DNA from: Sciurus carolinensis
Taxonomy: Eukaryota > Chordata > Mammalia > Rodentia > Sciuridae
Direction of reading: 5' to 3'
Assembly: GCF_902686445.1 (NCBI RefSeq)
Contig: NC_062223.1
Span: forward strand, 57,995,998 to 58,059,997
DNA length: 64,000 bases
Shown here: one piece after another, positions 23,745-36,815 of the stretch
Position numbering within the stretch: the stretch's first letter is position 1
Layout: each line of letters starts with the position of its first letter
The notes under the pieces: generated by a model
What the model was told of the DNA's origin: nothing
Databases searched by the model: none
What the model saw: only the letters and a program-made list of their open reading frames with translations
Made by a program: the position numbers and the translations under genes

Positions 23745-25664
23745 ATGAGATGGCCAATGGAGAATAGAATTCAGGGATATTCACTTTGTAAATGATTCTT
23801 TGTGGTCAGGAAAGAAATCATACACATGAATGCATCACTTCTGTGATAAAAACAATATTCCCAAAATGTGGAAACAATCATGATGATCCTTGAAGACCTA
23901 TTCATATATTGTATTCTTTAATTACAAAATCCCACATTGCAAGATCAACTTCCTAAGATGGCTACCTAGGCTTACAGTGGCTATTAAAGCATCCATAACA
24001 ACAGTGACTTGCAGGAGGTCGAACTCATTGGGATGGAGAGCCTGAGTGAGCAGAAATGGAAGAGCCGTCAAGAAATGTCTTGGTGATGGTCCATGGTTTG
24101 AAAGGCTCGGTTTCCTGACTTTCCCACAGTACGGTACAGGAAGCAGCAGGGCTGTTCAACATGTTCATTGCTTTGTGGTCACCAACTTTCACTCCAACTC
24201 TCATAGGCCTCTCCCAGAGAGAAGTTGGAACAGGGTCCTCTGGCATGACTCGATCCTATAAAGGCTATCCCCCTTCATCCTGGGTAAATGCTCCAACATG
24301 TGTAGAAAAATGTACAAAATAAAAGGAAATACACTTAACATTTTAAAAACTCATCTTGAGTTATTCTATTTTTTTCTATATATGCATAATTTATTTCATC
24401 CTTGCAGTGTTACACTCTGCTTCCTTCATGAAAAGATAAGACATGTGAATCTTTTCCTGGAAACTAAGTGCTGGTAGCCCTGATTTTGGGTTTCAGAATG
24501 GGACTTACCAGAACTTTCTCCAATCTGATACATCTCCTCAGAAACTCTCCTGCATTCATCCTTTGGAAATCAGCTTTCCTAAAGAGAATGGCAATTTCTA
24601 CATAAATTTAAGGAACAAGGTGAAAGGTAGGCCTCACATCCACACATAAGCTGTTATGAAACCAATTTCATTGTTTTACTAGCTTTTCAAAATGATTTTT
24701 CATTGGGTATCTGAAAAGTGTAAAGAAGAAAACAGATAGATCAATCTGAAATAATTGAGGACAATTTCTTGAACAGACTGTGTATAAAACTGTGAAGGAC
24801 TAAGAGAAGCTTACACTGCACAGCAAAGCACCCTAAGCAATAGTGTAATTTCTATTCTTGGGTTTAAAGTGGCAAGGGAAGGAGCAGGAGCAAAGTGAGC
24901 TGCCATAACTGCAGCTGCAGCAGCAGGAAATGATGACCAGACAGGAGAAGGAGCCCTGCCATGGGCAACACAGGGCCTATGGGAAAATGCACTCCTTATT
25001 CATTAGAGTAAAATGTTCACTGCTCTAATGGACACCAATTTTCATAAAGTCTTAGACACCAAAAAACAACATATTTCACACCTGAGCTAGAGGTTCCAAC
25101 ACAATCAGACATCAAAATTCCTTCCAAATTGCTACTCTACTGTTACAGAAAAGTCCTCAACCTGGTTTTTCTACATGGATTTTGGACATATGATGTCTGA
25201 TGGAGGAATGTGAAGAGAGGAGAGACTGTCTCTTAATAATCCCATGACCCAAGATTTGGTTACATTGCTTCTGCTCACATCCTTTGTCAGTACCTACTAA
25301 TATGGGGTTATAATCATCATGAAAAACCTGATAAGTGTGGTCCTTTTTTCTCATTTAATCCTCTTAAAAATATTTGGTGAGGAGAGAGTTGATATTGGAG
25401 AAAACTATCAGTTTCTACACACCAATTTGTCTCAGGTTCTGCATTCACATGAAAATATTTTCAAAACTTCTCAACATAATGAATAAAATAAGAGACAGTG
25501 GGAGGGTCATGGAAAGAGCTTGGGGAAACCAGGGGCTGGCTTTGGAAATACTCCTCCTCTTGGTGTCATTTCAGAAAATCCTATTGTCTGTTAAAGCCTC
25601 AGTTTCTTCATGTATTAAGTGAGCATATTACAATAGATGGCCATTAATGAACACAGGGTTCTTT

Positions 25665-25699
<35 letters not shown>

Positions 25700-27600
25700 C
25701 ATGAATGATGTCTTATTGAACTTCTAGTTTAGAGGAATCAAACACATCATACCCTAATGAGCTGAAAGAACTCTAAGTCCCTGAGTGCAAATAACTCAGG
25801 TTCTGATTTTTCTCCCACTTATTTTCCTGACCAGTCAGGGATGGGAAGCTTCTTTCTCTAAGACAGCACATGATGGAGGCCATAACTTCTGTCCTGGATG
25901 CTTCTACATATTCAGGAGATATGCATTCTCTGTTCACTTGGAGTCCTCATTCCCCTCTGAGTCCTCTCAATTCTGAAGGCATGTCTCTCTTTGTGAGACA
26001 ACAAAAGGCACCTAGAATATCTATTCCTAGTTGATGTCTACCCACCTTTCTTCTATTCTTTATTTGAGTGGATTTTCTTCTTCTCTGTTTTTGGAATGTG
26101 CCACATTGGATGGAAGGAGGGAATTGTTCCTCTGCTTATCCTGCATCCATTTGGGATCACAACACAGGAGGTGTGAGTCCCAAGGGCTGGACTGAGGGCA
26201 GAATATGAGACAGCACGGCTGGGTTAACCTTCACAGCCTGTGAGGTCAAGGGCTAATAACTCATTCTGTGTGTACTAAAATGTCATCCTCTGTAAAATGG
26301 AAAAGTACTAATTCTTGCATCATTGATTTTTCACAGTATTCAAAGATGCAATGACATGTGAATTGTTAAGCACTTGCCATTTGTTTTCCACTCAGGTAGG
26401 AGCATGTCCTCTTTCCCATTTGAAATTTGCATGAGCACCTGTCCTTCTATTCAAGCCCTGAACATTTTCTGCAGCTTCTCACAGACACACAAAAAGTGTT
26501 AGTCTATAAAGCAACTGTGCTAAGAATCCTCTGGAGAGAAAGGTAGGAAGTTTCTACTGTACACACTCCAAAGCACAACTTAAAAGTTGTCCACACACAC
26601 TTTAACACTTTCTCTCTTCATTGGCACTCTAACCCCACACTGCTTATTCTTTTCTTTGGTTTCCTGCACATTTCAGTTCAAATACAAATCCTAATTCCAT
26701 AGTGGATGGAAATGTTTATAGGTATTCAAGAAAGCAATTTTTATGCCTTATTAAGCCTCACATTAAATTCATTCAATGTTCAACTTAATTTCTTTGAGAA
26801 CACATAAGAAATACTAAACACACTTAAAACTTTCCACCAAAAGGACTGACAATATGAAATTCTTTCATCTAACTTTTTATGTATTTTTTTTTCAGTGCTG
26901 GGGCCGAACTCAGGGCCTTGTGCTTGCAAGGCAAGCACTCTACTAACTGAGCTATATTCCCAACCCTTTTTATGTATTTTCTAATATCTTTTATTGTATT
27001 TTCATTAAATCAAAATCTTCACTATGGTTAGACTCCTCATTCATTCATTGAAAGAATATGAATATGCAAGATGCTGCACATAGAACTAGATGCTGTAAAT
27101 ACAAACATGTTTCTGTATGCACTGAGACTCACACTATAGTCACTTCTAGTTCACCAGGCCAAACCATCCTCCCAGCTGTGCAAGAAAGAACCCACATTCC
27201 CTCTGGACCCTAAAACAAGGTCTTCTTCTGTTCCTAGGATGGAACATCTTTTAGTCATGGTGGTGCCATAGCCACTTCAACATTTTCTGAATTTCTGAAC
27301 CTGAGAGAAAATTTATGAATGCTTCTCACACTCAGTGGTACTTCTCTCCTTTGCTTAAGCATGTTGACTGGAGATGTTGACAATAGAATTTCCCATGCAA
27401 TAGAGCATCTGCTCTGCAGTGCAGAGTACAAGCTTTAGAGAGGGCCAGAATGGTTTTGTATTCAGGTTCTAGTCATAACTGGCTTTTGATAAGTAATTTA
27501 AACTCTGCAAACCTACCTTTCCTTCCTTGTAACATCTTGACAGTATTTGAATTTGGCATGATGGCCCTAAGAATAGTAATCATGCAGCAGGTGCTCACAT
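23745..27600 (+). other. Unit A2: 5' flank and intron of an MRGPR pseudogene
   Basis: Colinear with 48436-52440 (A3), and more distantly with the 5' flank and intron of the B units. Shared words include 'gaccagacaggagaaggagccctgcc' near 24940 and 'tttgtgagacaacaaa' at about 25990, compared with 3665 in B1. It holds a 30-A run at 25669-25698 and an ID insertion at 26885-26966. No surviving gene is seen. Confidence 0.6.
26885..26966 (-). repeat. ID SINE, minus strand, with perfect target-site duplication
   Basis: A tRNA-like ID body ('gcttgcaaggcaagcactctactaactgagctat') with a T-run at its left end. CTTTTTATGTATTTT occurs at 26873-26887 and again at 26966-26980. The matching place in A3 (about 51830-51842) has no insert. 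Confidence 0.85.
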
Positions 27601-27770
27601 CTGGTTTGTGTTCCCAGGAGCAGCATGGAGGGCTTCTTAGCATGAACCCAAACATCTGGACCTGAGGGATGGAACTCACACAAACAAATGGAAAGGACAG
27701 GACCATTACTGCACCTTTTAATGAAAAGAATATAATCCAGGATGTGGTGGTTACCTTATCTGCCCAGATT
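27601..27770 (+). pseudogene. MRGPR pseudogene stub of unit A2 (5' end of coding exon only)
   Basis: It begins with an acceptor-like 'tttgtgttcccag'. The first codons from 27642 read M-N-P-N-I-W-T-stop, aligning with the M-D-P-T-I start of MRGPRX receptors; the stop is at 27663-27665. Similarity to A3 continues to about 27768 ('atctgcccag'). It then jumps to sequence found about 2 kb further on in A3 (near 54700), so everything after the N-terminus is deleted here relative to A3. Confidence 0.6.
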
Positions 27771-29201
27771 TAGACAAAACAAATAGTAGAGAGGCAATGC
27801 ATAGTGGTGTTTATAGGTCTTCAGGGAATGATTATCAGGATGCATAAATTTTATTCCCTTTGACTCTCCATGTATTTGGAGAGATTGAAAGATTCCTTTT
27901 AAGAAACTAGAATACTAGAACAAACATCTCTGTCTCTCATGGGCTTAACGTGACTAAAATTGGCTAATGTTTAAAACATTGGAGTCTACTCTAATTTACT
28001 GTCAAATTCAAACAACCAGTCATAGGAGGCCAGGACAAGGCCACAACCTGTAGTTCCTATCCTCTTCTGAGGAATATGTCCAACCTTCTGGGTCAGAAGC
28101 TATAAAAAAAAAAAAAAAAAAAAAAAAAACAGAGAAATAGAACAAGGAGTTTGGGAAGTAAGGCACAAAGAAAGACTCCTTGGAATGTATCCACTTTTCT
28201 GATGCTTTTTGACCTGCAAAAAGCCCTCGTTGAGAACAGAAAGGGTAACTCATCTTCAAAATACAATGAAAATATTATTCCTGACATTAAAAATTCAACA
28301 GTGAGCATTTTCTATAGCCATATATTTGATGGCTTATGAGTTGGGTAAAGGATTTTCAGAACTATGTTGAAATTTTGCATGCTGGTCCCTCTGTGGGCAT
28401 ACAGTACCAATACTATCTTTTTGGTTTGTTTGTTGCTTTCAGTGCAGGTCCTCTCACATGCCTAGCTAGTGCTCTACTCCTGAGCTCCACCCCAGCCTAA
28501 ACTCTCCTTGAGTTGCTGATTAAATCTTTGTTTTGACATGCTGTGATACATGTGACAATAATGCTTACCCACTGGACGAGTTCTGAAGACCAGGGTGGGA
28601 GAGCAGATGCAACCATGAGCCTATAGCTCTACCAGTAAATTTTTATTTATTTCTTTTCAAATTACTATTAGAAGGAAATAGCATAAATCTTTATCATTTG
28701 CTTAACTGTGGTGGAGAGTGTGTGGTGTGAATTCTTATGATATTTTCTACAGTCCTTGGTACCTGGTTTATAAAATTCTCTCTAGCTTCCCCTATGTCCT
28801 CTTTAATGTTGACAATATTTATGTATGTTGTCCATTTCAACAATTGAATCTTTCAATTCTTTTAAAGTAATTCCTTCTGCATTAACTATATACTAGCAAA
28901 AATTGCAAAAATAGTAGAATTTTTGTATACCCATGATCAAGACTGCACAAATGGTGATATATTACATTAATGTATTATATTACCCAAACTAGGAAATTGA
29001 TGTTATTACAACCAAATCACCTGCACTACAGATCTCATTGGGGTTAATCATTTTATGCATGCTCCACTTAGGTATGAAAATATATGATATTTAATTTTTT
29101 TAAATGCAAAATTTAACTTAGTAACTGAATCACATTACTTTCCTACTAGCAATATATGAAAGATCCAGTCTATTTAAATGCTTTCTACTTTTAAATTAAA
29201 A

Positions 29202-29242
<41 letters not shown>

Positions 29243-29600
29243 GAGCAATGTATAGTGGTATCTTAAAAGGGTGTGTTATGAGACCCTTCTCAGTGCCATT
29301 TAAATGGGATCTGTTTCTTCTTGTGTGTCCTAATTCTTGGACCTTCTCCAGGGTATCTGTTTCTTAACCTCCTCTTTTTAGAAGTATACCATTTATTTTA
29401 GATAATACCCACCTTAATGAATTCTTCTCAACTTAATTAGATCTTGAAGGATGCCATCACCAATTAATTTTATTCTGAGATAATGGAGATTAGCTTCCAA
29501 ATAAATTTTGCTAAGACACAATTCAACCCATAAATAAAGGTTCATATGAATTATCTGGTGAATCTACCCACAGAAGTAAATTTCTGAAATTTTTAATTAC
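27771..29600 (+). other. Unit A2 3' flank
   Basis: Aligns with 54700-56480 downstream of the A3 pseudogene. It contains an ID element on the minus strand at 28425-28497 (shared with A3 at 55372-55441, so older than the duplication), a poly(A) run at 28103-28129 and a (TA)n run at about 29208-29240. No gene is seen. Confidence 0.55.
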
Positions 29601-29619
29601 CTTCCTTATTATTTAGCTG

Positions 29620-29990
29620 TACTTACTATAACAAAATTCCTGACACAAGTTACTTAAGAAACAAAGAGGTTAAATTAGTTTACAGTTTTGACTGGAAGTC
29701 AAAATTAAGGGTCAGGCCCCATGGTGGGTCATGGATAAGGGTCAAATTTCAAGCCAGTAAGCAGAGAGCTGGGTGGGACCAGGCTTGCTCCTTTATAAAG
29801 ACCCTCTCATAAGGAAATTAGGGGTTGCATGAGAACAACTTAAAAAAAAAAAAAGCCTACATTGGTCTAAGGACCATTAGTAGGATGTGTCTCTCAAATA
29901 TTCTACAAAACCTCCCACTACTGCCACTCTTGAGACCAAGCACCAATCACAAGAACACCCGAGGAGAAAAAAAAAAAAAAAGAAAGAAAG
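29620..29990 (-). repeat. Old LTR-like repeat at the A2/B2 junction
   Basis: Second copy of the repeat at 1-360; the third is at 56500-56885. Here it shows more of its left end ('taacaaaattcctgacacaagttacttaag'), typical of antisense MaLR-like LTRs. A (GAAA)n tract lies at about 29966-30003. Confidence 0.5.
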
Positions 29991-30773
29991 AAAGAAAGAA
30001 AAACTATATCCAAATCAGTGCATTGTACCAATGGCCCCCAAGATTTATGTCCTCAGCTTCTAATTCAAATTAGAGTTTTAACAAATGATATTTAACTTAC
30101 TTTGAGGGTAACATCAAGAACAAAAATGAGATAAGATATAATTATTGAATTCTACGCTTTATAAAATTAAAAACAAAAAAATTTATGAGTTGCAGAGAAG
30201 AAAAATAAGAATGTTTTATGTGCTGAACACTTTACATTTTGTAAGGGATGTCACAGGTTTAACTTCTTTATACTGGCAAATTAAAATTAAAAATATAAGT
30301 TCACTTATCAGAGATAATAATGAGAAAAATAAAATGGGTATAAGTAGTAAGGAGAGAATAAAATTCCCAGTTTTTTCCTCTGTCATTTGGAAAAAAATGT
30401 GTAAAAATAAATGCATAACTGATGAGTTAAAAAATTTTTAAAAATATGGGACCAGAGCATGATAAGTCAGGGCATTAATGACCTAATGATATACTTTCTT
30501 ATTTAATACTAAAAGTATGCAAGTTCACACTGCTTACACTGTTACCTAGTATCTAGTTGGCAAATCACACAGAAGAGCAACCACTTACAGGTAGGTGGAG
30601 TGAAAGGGATGGAAGGGAGAAGTTTATATGTGAGAGGAAATGGCACAGATGCTCAGAAACATCTTCATTAAAATGAAGCCTCAAATGACAGTGGTGTCAT
30701 ATTTGCTCCCAATCCCAGGATAGAAAATCACAGGGGCTATTCAGAATCTTAAAAGCCTAAATTGGTCACCAGC
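29991..30773 (+). other. 5' flank of the B2 pseudogene
   Basis: Matches 769-1488 of B1 and 56890-57656 of B3, without the L1 fragment inserted in B1. No gene is seen. Confidence 0.5.
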
Positions 30774-30909
30774 TTTATAAGCTGTTTTCATGGGCATCTA
30801 TCCTCTTGGCGAACAAAGGATTATAATGTCTTGTCACTCAATCTGAGAAAGACCCTCCCCTGTCAGCAGAGCTCAGCTCTCCACCCCTGCAGAGAAGAAT
30901 GGAAGAAAG
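30774..30909 (+). promoter_or_regulatory. Relic promoter and exon 1 of unit B2
   Basis: A TATA-like TTTATAA at 30774-30780 is followed by an exon-1-like block ending AAAG|GTAAGA with GT at 30910-30911. Both core signals survive although the coding exon is broken, so this copy could still be transcribed (inference). Confidence 0.4.
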
Positions 30910-33900
30910 GTAAGAACTGTCAGAAGAACTGTCAGAATTATGTGAGGGGTTTGCTCTGAGTTCACACCCCTGTGTTTCTACCACAGTGTGCTACATGGAG
31001 GGGTCATGGTGCTTCTTTCAGGGAAAGGCAGGAAACAGAATCATACTTCAGAAGACTGGGTACTGAAAGCTCTGAATTTGGGAGTCTAAAATAGGGTTAG
31101 TGAGACATTTTCTCTTATGATTGAGCTCTCATTCTCCTTTTTATTCCAATCACTTAAATTTTCTGTCAGGGATATATTTCTGCCTTTTAAAAAAAATTCA
31201 TTTAAGAAGTTAAGTCACATGAAGGTGTTACTCATGAGAGGTAAGATGCTATGTAATGGGTTTCATTGCTTTCCTTGGCTTTTCAAAAATATTTTGTGCA
31301 TTTCTCAAGGTTCTAATAAGAAACTGATGGTTCAAATTGGAATAATTGAAGTGTACTCCAGGAGCAAATATTTACAGAGATGTGCAAGATTAAGGGGAAG
31401 ATGCCAATGCGTGGTGAAGTGCCCTGAGGTAAGCAAGAAGGAAACAGTGTTTCCACCCCTGGTTATAAGAGGAAAGGAAGGAGCTTCTACCACAGATAGA
31501 GCATAGCCAGAGCTGTAGCTGTATTAGTAGAAGATGACCAGGCAGGTGGAGAAGCAGTGCCGCTGCCAACACACAGCCTCACAGCAGAGAGCTAGGGGTT
31601 CAAACACTAAAATCCTTCTCCCCCTGTCCTCTACTGTCCTGATTGTATCGCCAGGTAACTCAGTTAATGCAGAAACAAGATGTCATTAAAGGGGTTTGCT
31701 GAAGCCACCAGCTTTGGAAGTCTCTCAGAGATGAAGGATGGAATAAAATCTGTCAGGACACATGAAACTATCCCACAACAATCCTTGTGTTTTCCTACTC
31801 TCTGGGGTTTTCTCAATCAATACCATTGAATCCATTCCCACTTTATCTTCATTAAAATAATATTTCTTATTTACGTTATTTCTCTTGCATCAGTTTTATG
31901 AAAGAAAATAAAAAAATACCTTAATAAAAAAATACCTTGGAATTGGAATGTCAATTTAAAATGCAAAACCTTTATTCCTGTTTAGAGCTAAAGTGTGGCT
32001 AAGAAGGCTCCACTAATTACCTTACCAGGATATGTGTTAGACCTGTGCTATAAGCTCCAGACCATCAGACTCAAGGAATTCTTTAACAGTGCAGCTCCCC
32101 AACTCTGGGAGGGTCCCATGATCTGGGTGCTCCTAAATAACTCCCAGCTATATCATTATGGATGCCTGGGAGAAAACAGAGATGGAAATGGGTGCCTATG
32201 TTCCTTCTAATAATCATATAATCAAGTTGCTTTGGTTAGGGCCTAGTCATGTGGTGATATCAGCATTAAGAGAGGAAGGGAAATAGAATCCTTCAGACCT
32301 AAAACTCAGGGAATCATTGTTACAGAAGAGAAAAATCACCCTGGGGGACTCTAGAAGTTGTGACAGGTGCTAATAGTGTCTCACATTCTGAGGGTCCTGA
32401 GAAGATTCTTTGGAAGTTCTGAAAACAAAATAAGGCAAGAGGGAGCAGAGAGCAGAGGCAAAGGGTCAGATAGTCCTCCACAAAACCAGGGCCTGGATTT
32501 GGACTTGGTCTTGAAGGTTTAATTTTGGAAAATCTTTTTGTTTAAGCCTCGGTTCATTCTTCTCTTAGGTAAAGACATTACAATAGATGATCTGTAAAGA
32601 ACACATGCTATAGTAGGGGTAGGGCACAGCAAACAAGACATGTCTTGAAAATGGAAGCTCTTTATAAAGCTTATGATTGATTGCATAGGTATATACACCA
32701 TACCCTAGAAACGAATTTAGAAACTGCGTTCAGTCAGGACATCAATGCTTCCATTTCTCCTCCTGTTTCCTGTTGAAATCAACCAATGCTGAGGGAATGT
32801 GTGTATCTAAGAAAATTCATGAATGATGCCTTCACTTGAAGATGCCACTGTGCAGGTCCAGAGGAGAATGCAACCTCTGTCCATTTGGAGACCTCCAACC
32901 CTTTTGTGTCCTCTGGATTCTGAAGTCATAATTGCCTTTGTGAGACAGCAAAATGCTTTTGGATTCTCATATCTGCTCATGATTTCCATTTCCCTTTTGT
33001 GCCCTAATTGATTGTCTTATCTTCCTCTCTGTTTAAGAACTTTACTTCTTCTAGATTTTATTTGTATCCACATTTGACAACCATCTGAGATATAACTTGG
33101 GATTTACAGCTCTGTTCTTCTCTCATTCACATATAACCAACACAGAGCAGTGGTAGGTCCAAACTGCTGGTAAAAATGTAGAACCTGGGACGTTAAAATT
33201 CCCACCGTGTGATACTCATCTGCTTTGTACTCCAAATCCATTCTGTGTAAAAATGCGACAAATATAAATTCTTGCCTCATAGTCTCTTGGGAAAATGCAA
33301 AGAGAAAATACGTCATAAAATCTTAACTCCTGTTAATCATTAAGATCTGAGTGGGTCACTTTATCTGTTTGAAATCTGCCTGAGTTACCCTCTTTATGTC
33401 CCAATCCATGCCCCTGTTCTATTGCACTTCATGTACTCTTCTCACACAAAAATATTCATCTAGAAGAAAAATGCTATTAAGGATTTTCTGGGAGGAAATG
33501 GAGTAGGTTTATACTGTAGATAGTCTCCTATTTCAAATAGCTCTTCCCATGGCACTCACACCTCACGCATAGTTACAACCTCTATCCTGCTGAGTAATTC
33601 AGCTGAGACACAAATCTGACCCCCACAGTGTTCACCAAATGCCTCTAGGTGCTAAACAAAGCCACCTTGTATCCACATTCCAAAGGTACATCAGTAGTCA
33701 ACATCAGTTATTTGGTCACATGTGACTAATTCTAAATACAACCAATAGTGCTCACATTAAGGATTATGATGAATGATATTATCTTCATCGCATTATGTGT
33801 GAGTGTTAAGCCCTTTTCAATGTATTTTCATGTTTATTTTCCATTTAACCCACATCATACTGTACTGTAATGCTTCTAGTTCACATATTCATTCATTAGA

Positions 33901-34428
33901 GATTGAGAGCATCGGGGACACACATAGAACTCGGCACTGGGGACTAAAAACCTGTTTTCAATGCCTGACACATTGGGCTATTTCTATGACCATCCATTCT
34001 CACCCCTGCTTTAGCAAATCTCACGTTACCTTGGTGACTATAGAGCCAGGTCTTCTTTCACCTCCTTGAATAAAACCTTCTTTTTGATGGGGATATTATA
34101 ATCACTTCTGTATTTCTCTCCATTCCTGTACCTGAGAGTAAATGTTTCCAGAACACAGTAGTGCTGGTCCCACTTTGTGGGGAGTGTTCAGATTATAGCA
34201 GATTACCTTTTCATTTAGGTTCAGGTCAGAGAGCTCAGGCAGTTCAGACAATGACTACTGGATATGACTCCAAATTTCAGGAATCAGCAACTGTTGATAG
34301 GTTACTTCTCCTTTACAATCCTCTATTTTCCTTCTCTTTCAAGTGAATATAGTAATCCTCACATAGCAGGGTAATCCTGATACTCTGAGCTGTTGCTGCA
34401 ATTGCTTAAATTTTCTTTGTGTTCCCAG
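30910..34428 (+). other. Intron of the B2 pseudogene
   Basis: Colinear with 1612-5131. It ends with 'ctttgtgttcccag', a good acceptor. No other gene is seen. Confidence 0.5.
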
Positions 34429-34894
34429 GGGAACCACTGAAGAAATTAGGAGCCAGGATCCAACAATTGCAGCCTGGAGGACAGAAACCACATCACCCAA
34501 TGGAAGTTATGAAAACCATTCTCCAGTTTTCCAATTGTGAGACATTAATAATCTGATCCCATACGTGTTGACCTTCATCATTCCCTGATTGGGGTGACGG
34601 TAAATGCATCTGTGCTGTGGTTCTTGGGCTTCCCCATGAGCAGCAATGCCTTTTACATCTACATCCTAATCCTGACTGCTGCTGATTTCCTCCTTCTGAC
34701 TCCATATCACTGTGTTCCTGAAAGAACTCATCCAAATGTTTCTTCACATCTGCATTATTACATACAGTATCACATTCACTGGGGCTATTATTTTCTACAT
34801 TGCAGGCATTAGCATTCCTGAGAAGGATGAATGTGGAGGTAGCCTTTTTCAGGGAACCCTGGATATGTCAGGCAGCAGAGTGGAGCAGGGGTGA
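34429..34894 (+). pseudogene. MRGPRX-like pseudogene of unit B2
   Basis: Clearly the same exon as 5132-6143. The start ATG is ATT at 34445-34447. There is an in-frame stop near 34539, and indels around 34585 (TM1) break the frame. A block equal to 5513-6064 of B1 (about 552 bp, TM3 to the C-tail) is deleted, so the TM3 region runs directly into the family C-tail (...SGSRVEQG). An ORF of 60 codons (34712-34894) survives across the junction. The 3' UTR and polyadenylation signal (35097-35102) persist. No receptor can be made. Confidence 0.85.
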
Positions 34895-35870
34895 AGAGCC
34901 TCTGCTCTGGTCCATCAGATGTGCCTTTAGGAGGCAACAATGCCCAGCCACACTTGGCAGTGTCTGCTCTCCTCAGCCTTGTGCCCCTGAAATTCCTTCA
35001 TGTATTTCAATGGGTTTTTGTTAACCTGGATTTTCTTCTTTCTCTTATGGAAATCAATCTTAAGCAAGAAAGAGTCAATCCATTTTTTATATTTTCAATA
35101 AATGTCTCATAATATCTTCATCTAAATCTTTTGATGCATTTGAAATTGAGTTCACTGTAAAAATTTCTCATATAAGATCATAAACATATATTTTATTGTT
35201 TTCTATCTGAAAGTATGGCAAATAATGTTCTTTTATTTCTCTCTGTCTATACTGTGAACAATTAATCTTGTGTTATGTTTTGGGACATTGATGAAAATGG
35301 AAAGCTTGGTTCTGAATGAGTAAGTTCTAGTACCATAAATCTTGTTGAATTTCCTAGGGTTTGAAGGCAGAATGTCTATCTTCATAAGCACAACCCATGA
35401 AATTGAGTTTAGAAAAGTCTTCTGGTAACATTTGTCCATGGCATGGTGAAAAGTTGGCCTTGGATTTTAGCAGTTAAAATGGTGTCCTTTGCTCCTGAGA
35501 ACAGACATGTGGTTATTTAGCTATTTTCTATACCAGTACTCAACCTAGAAATACGTTCCATAACCTGAAATCATGGCATGTATAGGTATAAAGATCCTGA
35601 GAGTGCTAGATTATACAATATACAAGACATGGGTCAGGACACCTGGAGTCTCAAGATGACCACATGAGTATATTGGGTGACATGCTCACTCAAGGAACCC
35701 AAGCAGGTACCATGGTTATTGAATTGCCAAATCTGATTCTTATGCCATTGTGGACTAGAATACATTTTAAGAATAAGACAGGGGCATTAGACTTTACTAT
35801 GGTAAAGTATGTACTTTACTATAATCAACTACATTGTGATTCAGGCAACTTCAGAAGTTGAAAACATTTG
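34895..35870 (+). other. 3' flank of the B2 pseudogene
   Basis: 34895-35120 matches the B1 3' UTR and 35525-35870 matches 6810-7130. The 35140-35525 stretch is not recognisably shared and holds nothing I can name. Confidence 0.5.
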
Positions 35871-36560
35871 ACTTTTGACTTTTGGGGACTGGTTTATTTC
35901 ATATAGCATGATAATCTACAGATCCATCCATTTACTGGTAAATTCCCTATATTTATTCTTCTTTATGGCTGAGTAATATTCTATTGTGTATTTATTCCAT
36001 ACTTTCTTTATGCATTCATCTGTTGATGTGTGCTTAGGTTGGCTCCATGACTTGGCTATTTTGAATTGTGCTGCTATAAATATTGATGTGGCTGTGTAAC
36101 TGTAGTGTTCTGATTTTTAATATTTGGATATATACAGAGAAGTGAGAGATCTTGATAATGTGTTGGTTCCATTCTTAGTTTCATGAGGAATCTTCATACT
36201 GATATACAGAAACTTATCCAAAATAATGGGAGCTGAGAATAGAAGGAAGATTAGTGGAGTGGAAAAACAGAGTGAAGGGAAGGGAGGATATCTGGAATGG
36301 GGGAAGACGGTGGAATGAATCTTACTTAATATTCCTATGTACATATGTGGATATATTATAGTGATTTTCACCATTCTGTTCCTTCATAAGACAGTAAGTT
36401 TAAAAAGAGGGGAGGGAATAGGAGGTGTGAGGATGGGAGGGAAGGGAAAGTACTGGGGACTGAATTAGAACAAATTATATTCCATGCTTTTATAATTGTC
36501 AAAAAGAACAATATTGTTACATATAACTAAAAAGAATGCATAACAAAATAGCCCATGTCT
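35871..36560. mobile_element. Pre-duplication twin-primed L1, copy behind B2
   Basis: Inverted L1 (35880-36190) is followed by the sense 3' UTR (36190-36540) ending 'acatataactaaaaagaatgcataacaaaa'. Same join as behind B1 and B3. This copy lacks the nested L1 seen in B1 and so shows the uninterrupted element. Confidence 0.75.
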
Positions 36561-36815
36561 CTACTCCATGGCTATAATCACAGTGGGTATATATTCTGTG
36601 GTTTATTTTGGTGACATTGAAGGAAGAAAACATATGTAGGTCACCATAAAGAAAACTGGAATAAAATGAGTTCTGCCTGAACTTATCTATCAATAATTAC
36701 CTTGAATGTAGTTGAAGTACATCCCCAAATACAAAAACAGAGAGTGATTTATAGGATTTTAAAATGAAGCAAGACCCTAGTATATACTGCCTATAAGAGA
36801 TTTGCTTCACTCTAA
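36561..36815 (+). mobile_element. Old L1 fragment (ORF2 endonuclease start), plus strand
   Basis: 'aacttatctatcaataattaccttgaatg' matches 22735-22765. It is interrupted at 36816 by the retroviral env fragment. Confidence 0.55.

Noticed and set aside
26890..26966. Possible tRNA gene
   Set aside because: tRNA-like boxes belong to an ID SINE with a T-run and target-site duplication. The sequence does not fold into an intact tRNA.
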